Positions 22,088 to 35,699 are shown, counted from the stretch's first letter. The stretch is DNA of 64,000 bases from Nymphaea colorata (GCF_008831285.2 NC_045139.1:33577706-33641705); one strand, 5' to 3'. Program-made: numbers and translations. The notes: a model not told the origin generated them from the sequence alone.

Positions 22088-23480
22088 CAGATTCAAAGGA
22101 GTAAGATCTGGCTTTTATCTCTAATCATTTGAATCCTTATCTCGATTCTAGACTTGAATTCAGATTCAAACATTTAATTTGCATACTAAATCCAAGTTTG
22201 ATTATAATTCAAACTTTTTGACATTACCAAATACAAAGGAATTTGGTTTTGAGTTGATAATTACATCTTACGAAATTTCATGTAAAGTTAGTAACAAGTT
22301 GCTGCCGTTGCTGAATTTTTCTGAAAGTGAAACTTTCAATGACGACCATAGTTTTTATGAAGTGAAAATGAGATGCATAGTCATTGGGTCTTACAGAGGA
22401 TGATGAGAAAAGAGTGTCATCAAAATCAGCCTTAATCAGTAGAAAACAGATTCTTTTTTGTAGCCAATTCAATTTTCACTAATTTTAAAGATGTTTTAAA
22501 ACATCTGTTCTTTTATTATTTATTTGCGTACAAATGCCTTCAAATATTTGTTTATTTATACATGCTAGTGTTCCAGGAATGAAAATTCCTCTGCATTTCA
22601 ATAAAAAAAAGGCTTTCCGTTGTTACAAAGAGTCACAAATATCGTTCATACTTACAAATTTGTTAACAGGTTTCAAAAGGTGAGATATTTCTCTGGTATT
22701 TTTCAGCAAAGCTAAAAGTATCTAATTTAAAAAAAAATCATAAGGTTTAGAAAAAATAAAATAAATGAAAAACAAAATAGACGAAAAATAATAAAACATC
22801 AAAAATATATTGCTGAAATGATAAAGATGAAGTTTTAGTAATCATACAAATGAATATAAATATTTTAACTTAAGTTTTAGACTTAAAGTAAGAACAATAT
22901 AAAAATAATGAGAAAAACACGAAAAAAAAAGATAAAATTTCATTTTTGAGTAAACAAGCTTTTCAGATTTCATTGTTTTGAAGTTTTTATCAAGTTTTTT
23001 TTTTTTTCTTGAAAAGCGGATTTTCTTTGGCTATGTTGCCAACATGCCCTGCATAAGTGTTAAAATAAGAAAAAAATGTCAACTGAGTGGCAGCATCAAT
23101 ACCGGGAAGATAAGAAACATGAATCCAATTGAGTGCCTATTAATCTAACAATTTCTTCGTTCATATAAATTAAAAAAAAAGTTAGAGCTAGTGGCGTAGT
23201 CAGAAATTTTTTGGTTGAAAGGTGCTCGAGTCACAAGCCCAAGTCTGATGTGAGCATCCCATATCATTTTTTTAAGTTATCATAATATAATTTTGGATTA
23301 TTTTAATAAAACTTTTGATGTAGCTAATTGAAATGCGCCTGTTTTAGGGGCCGTTTGATGGATTGGAAACCTGAAATGGAAAAGAAGTAAGTTACGAATA
23401 GGAAATATCATCTCCCCGTTTAAATGATTATTTTTTTTCTTTTTTGGTCGGGAAAATCCTTCCAACAAACGCGGTTAAGA
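22088..23480. other. Intergenic, AT-rich
   Basis: No gene recognised. A repeat-like segment near 23190-23300 (AGTGGCGTAGTCAGAAATTT) and a GGGGCCGTTTGATGG motif near 23348 resemble common plant transposon ends. Confidence 0.5.
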
Positions 23481-23573
23481 AAGATTGCCAGAGTGGAGCG
23501 GATTTACAGAATTTGCATCAGACCGATCCATACCCGGGATAGGTCTTGGGGCTGAGAAAGGGACACCCCATGC

Positions 23574-23580
23574 TATAAAA
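23574..23580 (+). promoter_or_regulatory. Probable TATA box of the FPA-type gene
   Basis: TATAAAA within GCTATAAAAGGGAG, about 370 bases upstream of the ATG. It is followed by a CT-rich leader (CTTCTCTCTCTCTC), as is common in plant core promoters. Confidence 0.6.
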
Positions 23581-23946
23581 GGGAGAGATGGACGGGCGGG
23601 GGCTCATCCGCCTCTCGCAGACGCGAACCAATCCCTTCTCTCTCTCTCTATATCGGTTGCAGTCCTAAGATCCCAACCCTAGAACACCCTGCCCTCGATT
23701 TCTATCCACGAATCTCCCATTCCTTCTCCGATACCTTCTTCGTCTTCCTCTGTAGGAGCGCTTCAGCCCATTGGACGATTTCGAGACCTAACTCCATTCA
23801 CCCGCTTCTGAAACTTACCTTTGTCCTTCTTTCTCTTTGGGTCCAAAGCCTAACCCAAGAATCTCCAACCTTCTTCTCCCTGCGCTTCTCGGGGTTCCTC
23901 TTCGGCTCAGGTGCACCTTATCTTGTTCCCGTCCTGTCTGAAGAAG

Positions 23947-25866
23947 ATGCCGCCTCCTCCAAATAAGTCGGATTCCAATCCCAACAACAGAAATTTTGGT
24001 AAAAATGCGTCCGATGATGCTGCGGAAAAAGAAGAGATCTCCATGAACAACCTATGGGTCGGGAACTTGTCCCCGGATACCACGGATGCAGATCTCAACG
24101 AGGTTTTTGGCAAATTTGGCACGCTTGACAGCGTGTGCTCATATGCTTCTAGAAATTTCGCGTTCATTTACTTCAAGCGCCCGGAGGATGCCAAGAAAGC
24201 CAAGGATACGCTACAGGGCACCACGATTCGTGGGAATCCGATTAAGATTGAGTTTGCACGACCGGTTGGTTATTTCTGTTGCTTTTCAGTTAGATTTTCT
24301 TCTTGGTCGATGGTTGTGGTGGTATCGTTGTACGTCAGGGTGCCAAAACTGTTGTTTATTTTATTTCATTTGTGTGATTCCTTATTTCCCTTTCTCTTGG
24401 TTCCTTATCGATCATTTCGTGCGCGATGAGATTGGCGGCAGAGCACCTGCCTTGCGGTGAGATCCGATTATATAACGTTTTCTTTCAGCAGCACCCACGA
24501 TAATATTGAACTGAACATAGCGTTCGAAGCTTTATATGCAGATTATTCCACAAGCAATGCCATGAGAACAACTTTTTATCCTACTCTGCAATGCTGCAAG
24601 CTTATGGTAGGATAATGGGGTGCTTTAGCATCAAATATGCAACTACAAGACTGAGAAGGTTTACAGACATGCTAGTTGTTGCCTTCATCACTCTTCTTTT
24701 CTTTAAAACTAAGTTTCTCATAAACCGGGAGTTTGGGTTCAGGCTGAATGTGCCGCCTAAGACAAGTTGGTCAATTTGCTTTTGGCTCGATTATTTTAGT
24801 TGATTCATCAGGATTTTGGCTTCTAACGTGTTAAATTTCCCATCCTCTGATCTTACTTGATGAATGAAAAACACAGCAAAATAATGCCCCAAAAATGGGT
24901 TAGGATCTCTCCAAAGTTAATTTCCCGGTGTGGTTTCTATCTAGGTTTGCTGTATGCAATCATGTATCAACATGTAGCACATGAGTGACGTCCAAATGCA
25001 TATGCACGCCCTTATTAGATTGCATCCGACAAAATAAAAGAGCTGACACCACTTGTGATGATACGTTGCCATCTTTTACGTAGTTTCCTTTGTAAAGGTT
25101 TTGAGAATGCTAAACTCTAATTTCCGTAGGATTAGCAGTTGTCAACCTTGGTTACCAATGTCAATAAGTGATATAGAGTCGCACTTAATCCACATCTGAG
25201 CCCTAAATCCTCACCAGACAACGTTGAATTTAACCACCGTCGCCAGCCTATTTCATATAATTCTTCTAGGGTATGAGTGAGCCAGTGACCCCTTTTCTTC
25301 ACCAATTTCATATGACTATAGTTTGAAAAGTATGGATTGACATGTGATTGATGATAGAACATTACGATCTTTGAGTTAAACAAATTTCTACTTTGTATTT
25401 CTGATGTAATTATATATGAGTCTTTTATGTTTTGACCAAAACATCATGCTTTTGTTATATCGTCAAAAGAAGGAAATGAAAAATTTAATTAAGAGCTCTC
25501 TTCTCATGAAGAAGCAAGATAAGCGTTATCCATTCTCATCTTGAATCTTCATGATTGACCTGTATTATATATGTGGTATGAAGTTTAAATCTAGTCGATT
25601 GATTGAATGTGTGCATGAGTGGGTGGATGAACATTCCATCACGTAACGTGAGACTGTCCTTATCACAACCCTCTTTATTTGACCCACCCGAGGGGAAAAG
25701 GTCCCTGAGACACCCCATTTCATCTCGTGATTGAATGTCTGAAACGTTTGCCATCCCTTCATACCAAATCATTTATTCTTGTAAATAAATTTTAACTTTT
25801 TTTTTGGTTGGTTGGATTTACTTGTCATCTAAAGAAAGCAAAAATTCAAAGTAAAGGACTCTCTCT

Positions 25867-25915
<49 letters not shown>

Positions 25916-28900
25916 ACTCACTCACTCTTACACACACACACACACACACGTGCACACATGGAATAGGGTGAAAAAATTAATCAAATCAAAAAGTTGGTAG
26001 TAAACATTTATGAGACATGCATGTTACCCAAAAGTTTTAACACTGAAATTCAATTTCTTGTATCCAAATGTGAGAGATTCCTTTTGCTGATCAAGCCTTA
26101 TATTTCATCCCCAAACAGTTCGTTAATTTTCGTTTATTAGCTAATATCAATTCCATATCTTGCGCAGCTCACACATAGATGCACACACACTAAGCATACA
26201 CTTATTCTAAGTGGATCCAACCGCATAGGAATTTTGGACTGTGTATAAGCTTCATTTTGGGACAGGATATGCAAGTGGTCGTAGGGAGATGAGGATGAGA
26301 TTGGAAGTTTGCAATGAGATGTTTGGCTGGTTGGGAGTGGACACGAGAATGGAGATGAGCTTTGGGTCTTCCATATTCTATTGTTTCATCATGAATATTT
26401 ATCTGATAAATCCACTCTAACATTTCCAGCCTCATATTCAGTCCCATTCCACGTGTGCCTTATCCCTGTCTCCTAGATAAAGGATCATCTGAAAGCTTGC
26501 ATTAAGAATAACAATTGTTTCTCTATGTTGTGGAGAAATTTTACAATTTTTTCTTCTGTTTCTGTATAAGTAGCATATACAAATGCGTAAAATAACTTCT
26601 ATACATAGGTTAGCCATCTTCGTAATAACTAAGAATTACATTACAGGCTTTTGGATGTTAGGGCATCTTGTGTCAATTGGCATTTCAAAATTCAAAGTGC
26701 TAATTTTCCTTTAATGATATGTAAACCTTGCCTTCATTTATATTGCTATAGGTTCCAATTTTTTCTCTACCAATTAGATGCTTCTGCCCAACTGGGAAGA
26801 TTAGGACCGTGTCTTAGTGGTGTCTTAGGTAACCTTCAGTTTACGGGATGCTATAAAAAGACGTGGCAGGATGAAGAAATTTTTTAACTTATTATTTTTC
26901 CTTTAAGGCTGTATTTGAGAATTTTGAAGGCACACAAAACTTATCTAAGATCAGTACATGCTTATCCTAGGTGAAACTTATCTAGGAGAATTTGTCTTTG
27001 AGCAATTTCTTTCTCGGTGGCAACCTGATGAGCGGCAAGGAGTATGACTAAACTGGCTTAGAGTCCACCCAATGGATTTGGAAGTTGATGACTATAGGAG
27101 TCTTTGATTGAATGCAATATCTGAGTTGACGTTTACATGTCCAAGCCAATGAAGCCTCCCAAGTCACAACTGCTCCTTTTCTATGTAAAAGGAATATCCT
27201 GAATCCAATGAAAAAGAGAAACATAACTAAAATGAACAAATGCAATGTCACAGGACTAAATTCAGTGGTTGAAGAATGGTGATGGTGCCTGCAGGGCGAA
27301 CAATAACTTGAAGATGAGCTTCAAAGCCCAGATGCAATTGAGGTGCAAATGCAACAGCAGGGATGGGTTACTATGGTTGTGAGTCACTTGATTTGCCGGA
27401 GTTGGTTGACAGGGGATTGGAAGGTGAAGTTGCTAAGAGGGATAAGTTATATTGGGAACATAATTAGGGTACAGTTTTACTATTTGAATTTCTAAAGTAA
27501 ATTACAATTCAAATCGACTAAAATGTTCTTAGTATCTTCATCCTTATTACGTTACTGGTCTAAAAGATTGATAGCGCTAACTATTAAAACAAATACCCAT
27601 ACTTCAGATATTTTAATTTCCAAAAATCCATAAACCAATGTGTAGGACTGTAGGTTACGATTTTTTTTTTCATAAAATGGGTTGCTTAAGGATTTAAAAG
27701 AAAACATAATGAACTTTTCATATAATTCATATTTATGTGTAGTTCTTCTTTTCAATTTAAGAAAACTTATTGACAGCTGTACTACTGCTGTTTTTAATCA
27801 TTTATATTATCTAGTATTTCATTAAACAACTAAGATAATATAATTGTTATATGATAGACAAGTACTGAGTGTGAATTTTATGTGTTATATTATTGTCAAA
27901 TGTTCACATAGGTGGTTATATGTTGTTTTTATATTGACATTTGTTTATACTTTACATATATTAGGACTTTGGTGTTTCTATTTCTTTTTACTATTTTTAT
28001 GAAATTATTTGGTTGGGAAGCTGATGCTTCAATGCCTCACTTCATGCCAGTTAAAACACTCATCTTGTGTCTGCTCATCACATCTAGCAATTTTGAAACC
28101 CAGTTTAAAAGGCGTGCACGTCTATGGATGCAATTTCTTCCCTCAATCAGACATGGCTTGAGGTGAAAAACACCAATAGTTGTTGGAAGCAGTACGTTTG
28201 GGGACATAAATTAGTATATAAGAATGGTCAACATCACATCCTTTTGTTCCTACTTTTGAATTCTGCAACCTTCTTTTGCAATTTGGAGCTAGAGCTTGGC
28301 TTCTGTGATAAGCAATTGGGGCATTGTCTTTCACTAATTCCTGTTTTTGTTAATTGCTTATTTATCTGTAGACATACGTGGGTGGAGAAAATCTTGCATA
28401 CTGTAGGGTCCATCCTCTGGATTTGAAGTCAGTATAGGGGAACTGGACGGTTAAACGATGCTTATAAAAAAACTATGATTTGTGATAGCTACCAAGGCCA
28501 GTGTGGAACAACTATTTTATGTTCTGTGGATTGATTGGGTCATTTAGCAATTGCATAGTATGCCGTGCCTATCTGTATTATATATAAAAAAAATTCCAAG
28601 TAATTCATTTGATATTTCATGCATGCTATGCTGACTTTGATGTGGCATGTAAACACTGATTGGATTGTCTTACAGTCGTCTGTTTGTTTCACTGGATTGA
28701 TCATCTTATATCTAACCTCTATAATAATGTTGTTATTTCTACTAGTAATTATTGCTATTATTATCAATTTCATGAGGTGGTAGGTTTTTTATTTTCCTAA
28801 TGAGCATCAGGAATGTCTTGCTTATATATGAGCTGGAGGTAGTAGTATCGTCTTTTTTGTGGATATTGACGGAAGAAGTGAATATCTGACAGCAGAAATT

Positions 28901-31900
28901 TAATGGTTCGGGGTTGCTTCTAGCAGCATTGGTTTGATTGTATTCTTATTAGTCTTATTTAAATGTGTAGTTCACTACTATTTTGTGAAATAGCTGTCCC
29001 ATAAAGCATCTGATTCCGGTTTATCTGTTTCATATCTTTAGTTCTGAAGCTTCTGAATGCAATATGCCCTGTAGCTTTCCGAGATGTGAATTCTGTTGCC
29101 ATCTATTCCTGATGCAGATCTATTTAGCTTTCAAGTGCTTTTCGTTACTGACTTTATGACATTGATTAGCTTTTTCCTCCCCTAATTTTCTTTCATTTGT
29201 TTCTTTTCCAGGCTAAGCCAGGGAAGCAACTGTGGATAGGAGGGATAAGCTCTTCTGTTACAAAGGAGCAGCTGGAGAATGAATTTTTGAAGTTTGGAAA
29301 AATTGAAGAATTCAAATTTCTCAGGGATAGAAATTCAGCTCTTGTTGGGTACATTCGGTTGGAAGATGCTGCTGCTGCTTTGAAAAATTTGAATGGAAAA
29401 CGTATTGGTGGTGAAGCCATAAGAGTGGATTTTCTAAGATCTCACCCTTCAAAACGAGTATGCTGTATTTATCCTACTGGGTTCATCTTCTTGCTTACAA
29501 CCAATCATTCAATCCACCAACACCTTTTGTTTTTAATAGCATTTCTGCTGTCCTGACAGGATAGTTGGAGTGATTTTCATGACTCAAGAGATGGCTCCTA
29601 CAGTAACAGGAGAAGTGGGGGCCATCCAGATCCATTATGGATGCCGCCAGAACAGAACTTTCCAGATTCATCTGGCTTCGGGCACAAGAGGTATCAGGTA
29701 AATTTCTTAATGCCCTTATCTCATTAGGGCAATGCCTTAGAAAGTAAGTAAAAAGGAGTGCCGCACCTAGTCGGCCGACAATGTTTGAGCTACTTTAATG
29801 CTTGATGATCCTGCAACAAAATCTTGCTTGTGTGCGGTTTGGACACTTCAATTCTTTAATGAAAACCTGAAAATATAGTTTTTAAGATTCATTGCCATGC
29901 TAATCTTGATCACATCTAACAAGGGTTTTATGTGTGGTATCTGATGTTTGGCTAATATATCTATCAAAAGTCAAACCATGTCTATGCTGGGGCTTTTTTT
30001 GTCTATTGTGTGTTTTTTCATGCTTATGCATGTAGTTTATGAATATGTTTTTCCTGTTAAAATGTTTTAGATCCTTCTGGCACAATTCTGGCTTGTTAGG
30101 GATGGATAGCTAATCGGTTTAGTATTTGTTTCAAATAATTTTGGTGCTGGCTGTCTACCTTTTTTGCATCTACGACTAGGCATATGTGTGAAAGGTTCAA
30201 ATATTAAATGCTATTCTTACATCACTGGATTTGACTCATAAAATGATCAAACTACTCCTTTTCAATTTTTTTTTACATTGACTGCTAGTTAGTTCATTTG
30301 CAGCTTTCCTATATAATTGGACTTTTTAGTATACATTGATCACATTTATTTTTGAGAGTAACTAGCTTTTTGTTATTTTTTTTAGCAATCCCAGGCATTT
30401 GGTGGGGGGCGTAAAGAAGGTCCCCCAAGTAATGTTCTGTGGATAGGATATCCACCATCTGTCCAGATTGATGAACATATGTTGCACAATGCTATGATTC
30501 TGTTCGGTGAAATTGAGCGAATTAAATGCTTTCCAGCCAGACATTACTCCTTTGTTGAATTCAGAAGTGTTGATGAAGCCAGGCGTGCGAAAGAAGGCTT
30601 GCAAGGTCGCCTTTTTAATGATCCCAGGATTCAGATATTGTTCTCTAGCAGTGAAGGGGGTCACGGTGATAGAGATAATCCACCATTTTTTCCAGGCATG
30701 AGGGGTCCTAGGTCAGACATGCTTTACAATGATCCACCATTTGGAGGACCCATGGAAATGTTTGGTCATCCTCGCCCTCCTATTCCAAATAATTTCAGTG
30801 GACCTTTAGGTCCAAATGCTATCCCTGGTGCAAACATGTTGATGCGTCCTTTTCCACCTCAGATTGATCCACTCCTAGCGAACCCTGAGGTTCTTCATTT
30901 AGCAGGCCTTCTCCAGAATCTTCCAGAGGCCAATCTTAACAGTCCAATGGGAACTAACTGGAGAAGGGGATCTCCACCATCAGCTTTAGGAATGCGGCCA
31001 CAGGTTGGTCCTCCTGGTGCTTGGGACAGGGATTCTAGTCCTTTTCAAAGAGAAGCAAAGAGATCTCGCATTGGCAGCCCTTTGCCAATTGACGATGGAT
31101 CATTTCGAGCAAGAGAGGCTAGCGAGCATCACCCTGGGGGTTTTGGGCCACAAAATGAGAGAGGTTTGTTGGGTCCTCCTGTAAATGTTCATAGTCAAGG
31201 TCAGAGTGGTCTTTTACCTGGTCGAGCATCTTCTGTTGATCATCTTGGCCGCAAAGATCACCATTCTTCTGTAGATGATGATTGTTGCTGGCGTGGTGTT
31301 ATTGCTAAAGGTGGGACTCCTGTTTGTAGTGCACGGTGTGTGCCTGTGGGGAAGGGTATAGATGCAACGCTGTAAGTTTTATCTTATTTACTTTTAGTAA
31401 ATGGTCTTTAAAGTTGCTATGATAGATGTTGGCTCAGCATATACACTTTTTTCTCTTACATTTTGCAGTCCTGAAACTGTCAATTAAAGTTTCTATGGTA
31501 GATGTTGGCTCAGCATATACACTTTTTTCTCTTATATTTTGCAGTCCTGAAACTGTCAATTGCTCTGCAAGAACGGGGTTGGATATGCTGACAAAGCACT
31601 ACTCAGAAGCCAGTAGCTTTGATATTGTTTTCTTCTTACCAGATAGTGAAGAAGATTTTGCATCCTACACGGAGTTTCTGAGATATCTGAGTGGAAAAAG
31701 TCGTGCTGGAGTGGCCAAGTTTGATGATGGCACAACATTGTTTCTTGTTCCTCCTTCAGAGTTTTTAACACAGGTTTTGAAGGTGTCTGGTCCTGAACGT
31801 CTTTATGGAGTAGTTTTAAAATTCCCTCAGCAATCTTCCAATTTGCACGTTCAACAGCCACAACACCTTTCTCATATCTCAGGCTCCTCACTACCACCCC

Positions 31901-32973
31901 CACCCCCACCACTGCTTCCACCACAAACCCACTATGTTGATAAGCAGCGAATCCCTTCTGTTCAAGCTGATCATGTCAGGATACCTGGTAAAGAGGATGT
32001 TTCACAAATGAACTACACAAGGGGTTTGAATGAGGAATCTATTGGTGTTCCTGGTGCTGCAAACCCTTCACCTGGTGATCCTCGTACAGCACAGTCAGGT
32101 GCAGTAGATTATGGCAGCAACACAACTGCCTCTCAGGTTTCATTGACACCAGAGCTTATTGCCACATTGACTGCTCTTCTACCTGGGACTGTGCAGTCAT
32201 CAGCTTCAGGTGCTGCGCAGTTGCCCTTGAGCTCAGCATCAAAGCTTCCTTCTTTCTCACCAAGCATGGCATCTGAGAAATCAGTGCCATCTCATGGATG
32301 GCAACATGAACAGTCCATTCTTGGTGGTTCTGTTCCACAATCTAGGGAAGAGCAAGCAAGCCATCCATCTCAGCAGTTAGGACTTCCATATAACAATCAT
32401 TCATCACTTCTCTCACAATATGGAAACCTTGGAAGTGTTGGAAATGGTCCAGAACATTCACAGATAATCAACAGTGCACAAGTTGTGAACCCTAACTTCA
32501 TGCACTCACAAACCAGCATATCAAGTGGGTCTGCTGCTGGCTTTGTAACTCCTTCACAAGGTGGACAGTATGTGGTTCCTCCTGGTCAGCAGTATCAATT
32601 TGAAGCTTCAAATGCTGTCCAGAACTATGGCCTCGTAGGTGCTCAAGATGGCAGTGGAGTCTACCAGTCTTCAGTTCTTCCACAGGCCACCTCTGTCTCA
32701 GCTTCTATTCAGTCACAAATTGGAAGTATGGCTCAATCGCAGGCACAATTAGGAGCTGGTAAACTTAGCACGGAATTATCCGGTCAAATTCAGCAGCTTC
32801 AGTCTATGTCAGCAGGAACAAGTCAGGCTACTTCTGAGAGTGAGGCTGAAAAAAATTTGCGCTACCAGTCAACGCTGCAGTTTGCTGCCAACCTTCTCTT
32901 TCAGATTCAGCAGCAGCAACAGCAGCAGCAACCAAATGCCCCAGTCTTCCAAGGCTCCGGAGAGCAACAATAG
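23947..32973 (+). CDS. FPA: Flowering-time regulator FPA (SPEN family, three RRMs plus SPOC)
   Basis: Nuclear RNA-binding protein of the autonomous flowering pathway. In Arabidopsis FPA promotes proximal poly(A) site choice and silencing of FLC (family knowledge). Exons by hand: 23947-24264, 29212-29457, 29560-29697, 30386-31371, 31545-32973; total 3117 nt, 1038 residues, phase closes. RRM1 lies in exon 1 ([23 protein letters not shown]), RRM2 in exon 2 ([15 protein letters not shown]), RRM3 at the start of exon 4 ([15 protein letters not shown]). The SPOC domain spans the exon 4/5 joint ([20 protein letters not shown], then [14 protein letters not shown]). The tail is Gln/Ser/Pro-rich with a QQQ run near the end. 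The start is the first ATG (MPPPPNKSD); the frame upstream has no ATG. The Arabidopsis protein is about 900 residues, so this one is longer, mainly in the low-complexity tail. Intron 1 is 4.9 kb. The exon 5 acceptor is duplicated; only the second copy keeps the frame open. Confidence 0.93.
24265..29211 (+). other. 4.9-kb first intron of the FPA-type gene
   Basis: Bounded by GT at 24265 and AG at 29211, between the RRM1 and RRM2 exons. It contains a (CT)n(CACT)n(CA)n microsatellite at about 25860-25950 and no recognisable coding sequence. In Arabidopsis, FPA limits its own expression through a poly(A) site in intron 1. An AATAAA hexamer occurs here at 25033-25038, but such motifs are frequent in AT-rich DNA, so equivalence is only a suggestion. 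Confidence 0.75.
25860..25950. repeat. Compound CT/CACT/CA microsatellite
   Basis: A long CT run, several CACT units and a CA run, inside FPA intron 1. Confidence 0.95.
31408..31559 (+). repeat. 76-bp tandem duplication spanning the FPA exon 5 splice acceptor
   Basis: Copies 31408-31483 and 31484-31559 differ at three positions. Each contains the polypyrimidine tract, the acceptor TTTTGCAG and the start of exon 5 (TCCTGAAACTGTCAA). Splicing to the first acceptor (exon start 31469) gives L-P-E-T-V-N then TAA. Splicing to the second (31545) gives the open SPOC-coding exon. Confidence 0.93.
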
Positions 32974-34470
32974 TGGACATCTTCTATCAGGTGTGTATTT
33001 CTATTTTGCTTTTTATTCTTGTAAATATTCTGGGGTATCTATTTCTTCTTAAGATTGCATGCATTAGATTCATTCTCCCTGCTCTGCATGATATTCGATT
33101 CTTGTTATCTTTGAACTGTTACACTGGCTTAACTCTGTTCGTGCTTTTAGGCAAGCGTTTTCTAAATTATATATCCCTATTTTTGTCATCATGATCTTCT
33201 CCCATTCGGTACTCCGAGAGCTTCAGAGTTCAGATTATGCATGATATCACTGTGTCTTAAAGGAGAGGAGGGAATAAAAAAATAAGTAGGAGTTATCTGT
33301 GATGCCATGGTTATTATACAATAAGTATGAATTTTGTATTTTGTATTTTGAGTTGAAGGATGTCTAAAGACTCTAAACTCTAAACCTTCATTATTACATG
33401 CTTGTTAGCATTTTTTATTTAGTTTTATATTTTGTTTAGTTTTTGCAGTGATACAAGTTGAAACAACTAAATTTTTTATAATTTTGCAATGCAGTAGATG
33501 CACTGGAAAATTCAGGATTTTCCTTCGTATATTTTGCATCTTGTCCTATATAATGTTATCCATGGTTCAACAATAAACAAAGCCATTGGTTTCTTGCCAC
33601 ACCCGCACCCGAGTCATGTCGACTCGTCAACCTTTGTGAAGGTTTTGTGTTACTTAGCAAACATGCTACCATCTGTACCTCACATATTCTTTTAACAGGG
33701 AGAAGTCAGAAGAAAATATGTGAGTTTTAAATTTTTAATTGATTAAAGTTGGATAATGTTATGCTACTAACCCTAACTCTATTTTTATGATAAATAAATT
33801 AATTATACTAGTAACTTGTTGCCTGTTAAAAGTGGGGTTAATCTATCATTCAAGATCCATTGTCTCTTCACGATTGATTTGCAAAACTCATTGTCATCAA
33901 AAGGTAATTTGAGCAAAATCTCGCGATATTTACAAGATGAACAAGTAAAATAAAAATATGGGGAAAATCTTTCCAGATTTTGACAATCTCTGAAAAAAAT
34001 GAAGATCTCGTGATTTTTTTATGTTTTTTCACTTTTTAGTTTCTAGTCTCATTTATTTTATTTTTTGTAATTTCGAGGGTTTTTGAAAAATTTCCCAGAT
34101 TTTTTGCTATATTTTCGAAAAAAACTTTACCGATATTTTTTTGAGAATGATAGTTATGAGTTTGAAACAAAATATAGACTTTATTCATAACAATGAATTT
34201 TTCCGTGTGCATATATGCTCCAGCATGCAGGTGTAGGTCTGCAAGTGCATGTACCAGGTATATGTGAGCATGCATACCTTTGAATATGTAAGGTCAATAT
34301 TCTACAAGTACGCTGTGTTCCATTGAAATTCTCTTTGAAAGACATGGACAAGTTTATAGTAATGAATGCACTTGCAATCTTTTTGCATGTTACTTGTCTT
34401 AAACAAAAAGTGTTCATGCATAAAGCTTGTCATCCAGCTAGATCAATCAACTCATTTTCTTGACCCAAAT
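32974..34470. other. 3' flank of the FPA-type gene
   Basis: Likely begins with the 3' untranslated region. A CAG|GTGTGT at about 32989 could be a donor of an untranslated-region intron. No other gene seen. Confidence 0.5.
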
Positions 34471-34477
34471 TGGTATG

Positions 34478-34750
34478 AATAAGAACATATGTATGTGTGC
34501 ATGTATGCTATGTTTGTACTATGTCTTTTTCCTTGACTTCAAGTTAAATTGGGTTAGACGAATGGCTTATCTTGTGTATTTGCCTGTTGTTACTTGAGTT
34601 TGGTATTTGGATAAAATAAGAACATATGTATGTGTGCATGTATGCTATGTTTGTACTATGTCTTTTTCCTTGACTTCAAGTTAAATTGGGTTAGACGAAT
34701 GGCTTATCTTGTGTATTTGCCTGTTGTTACTTGAGTTTGGTATTTGGATA
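34478..34750 (+). repeat. Perfect 137-bp tandem duplication
   Basis: The unit beginning AATAAGAACATATGTATGTG at 34478 is repeated from 34615 with no difference that I can see by eye. The identity points to a very recent event or an assembly duplicate. Confidence 0.9.
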
Positions 34751-35159
34751 ATCATGTGTTCTTGCATGCATTGCCTCATTATTTTATGTTCCTGTTATTT
34801 CTTCTTTCTTTTTGTGTTACCATGTGATATATTCAACAGAAGTTATTCATTTTATGTGGCACAAACATCACCAAGCATGACCAAGGATCTTGGTTTTAAT
34901 GGCTTTGTAACTAAGTTTAGGATAAATTGTAGCTGTAATAGAATGTATCGAATAGAAATTCTGTTAGGCAGGTGACTGTTGTTTACTTGTCAACTTGATC
35001 AGAAGTTATAACTCATTTCAGTGCCCAAACTTTTTCCATGAATGAGATTGTAATTGGGTCTACTTCAACCCATTCGACTTGCAAATTTAGCTTGGAGAAA
35101 AACCACGGGTCTGTTTTAAGATCAAAATTTTGCAAGGAGATGTTCAGTTTGGTTACACT

Positions 35160-35690
35160 TCAAAATTATCACACAACTCCGTTTGGGCACATCCTAGAAC
35201 AACTCCGTTTCGGCACATCCTATAAATCTAAACATGCTTAGGCACGTGTCAAATCATGCTGGCAGTTGATAAAATGAACATGGTTCATTAGCCTCAAGAA
35301 AGGTCATGATAAGGATCTTTGCTCGGCATATGATATGTGCTGCTACCAAAGCGAGTCTTTGGTTTAAGAGACGAATCTTGAACTGGCTTGAGTAAATAAC
35401 ATGCTGAACTCAATTTTACAGAGCGTAATATAGTGGCGCCACTGCATGAAATGGCCTATAAAATATGTTTACTAACTGTTGGACCGTGGATCACCAGAAT
35501 TAACGGATTATTGCAAGACGGAAGACAATATTCAAGTGTAAAATGATTTAAGGAGTGCGGCCTGATTGGATCTATTGGGGTCTAATATGGACAAACGAGT
35601 AAGAGGTAAGACATTATCCAAATATAAATGACTTTAAGGGATGCAGCCTGGTGATCTGTTGGGGTCGAATATGGACAAACGAGTGGATCT
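35160..35690 (+). repeat. Small imperfect tandem repeats
   Basis: Two copies of ACAACTCCGTTTSGGCACAT lie near 35172-35220. Two diverged copies of a block of about 90-100 bp, holding TTAAGGAGTGCGGCCTG (or GGATGCAGCCTG), TGTTGGGGTCTAATATGG and ACAAACGAGT, lie at about 35519-35605 and 35606-35685. Confidence 0.7.
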
Positions 35691-35699
35691 CCCTTAGTA

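Noticed and set aside
23911-23946. Earlier start for FPA
   Set aside because: The frame opens with GTG, not ATG; the first ATG is at 23947 and fits the family's short Pro-rich N-terminus.
31426-31492. In-frame extension of FPA exon 5 upstream to 31426
   Set aside because: It is the duplicated intron end read through; the exon joint with 31371 fixes the start at 31545 and the upstream copy holds polypyrimidine tract and acceptor sequence.
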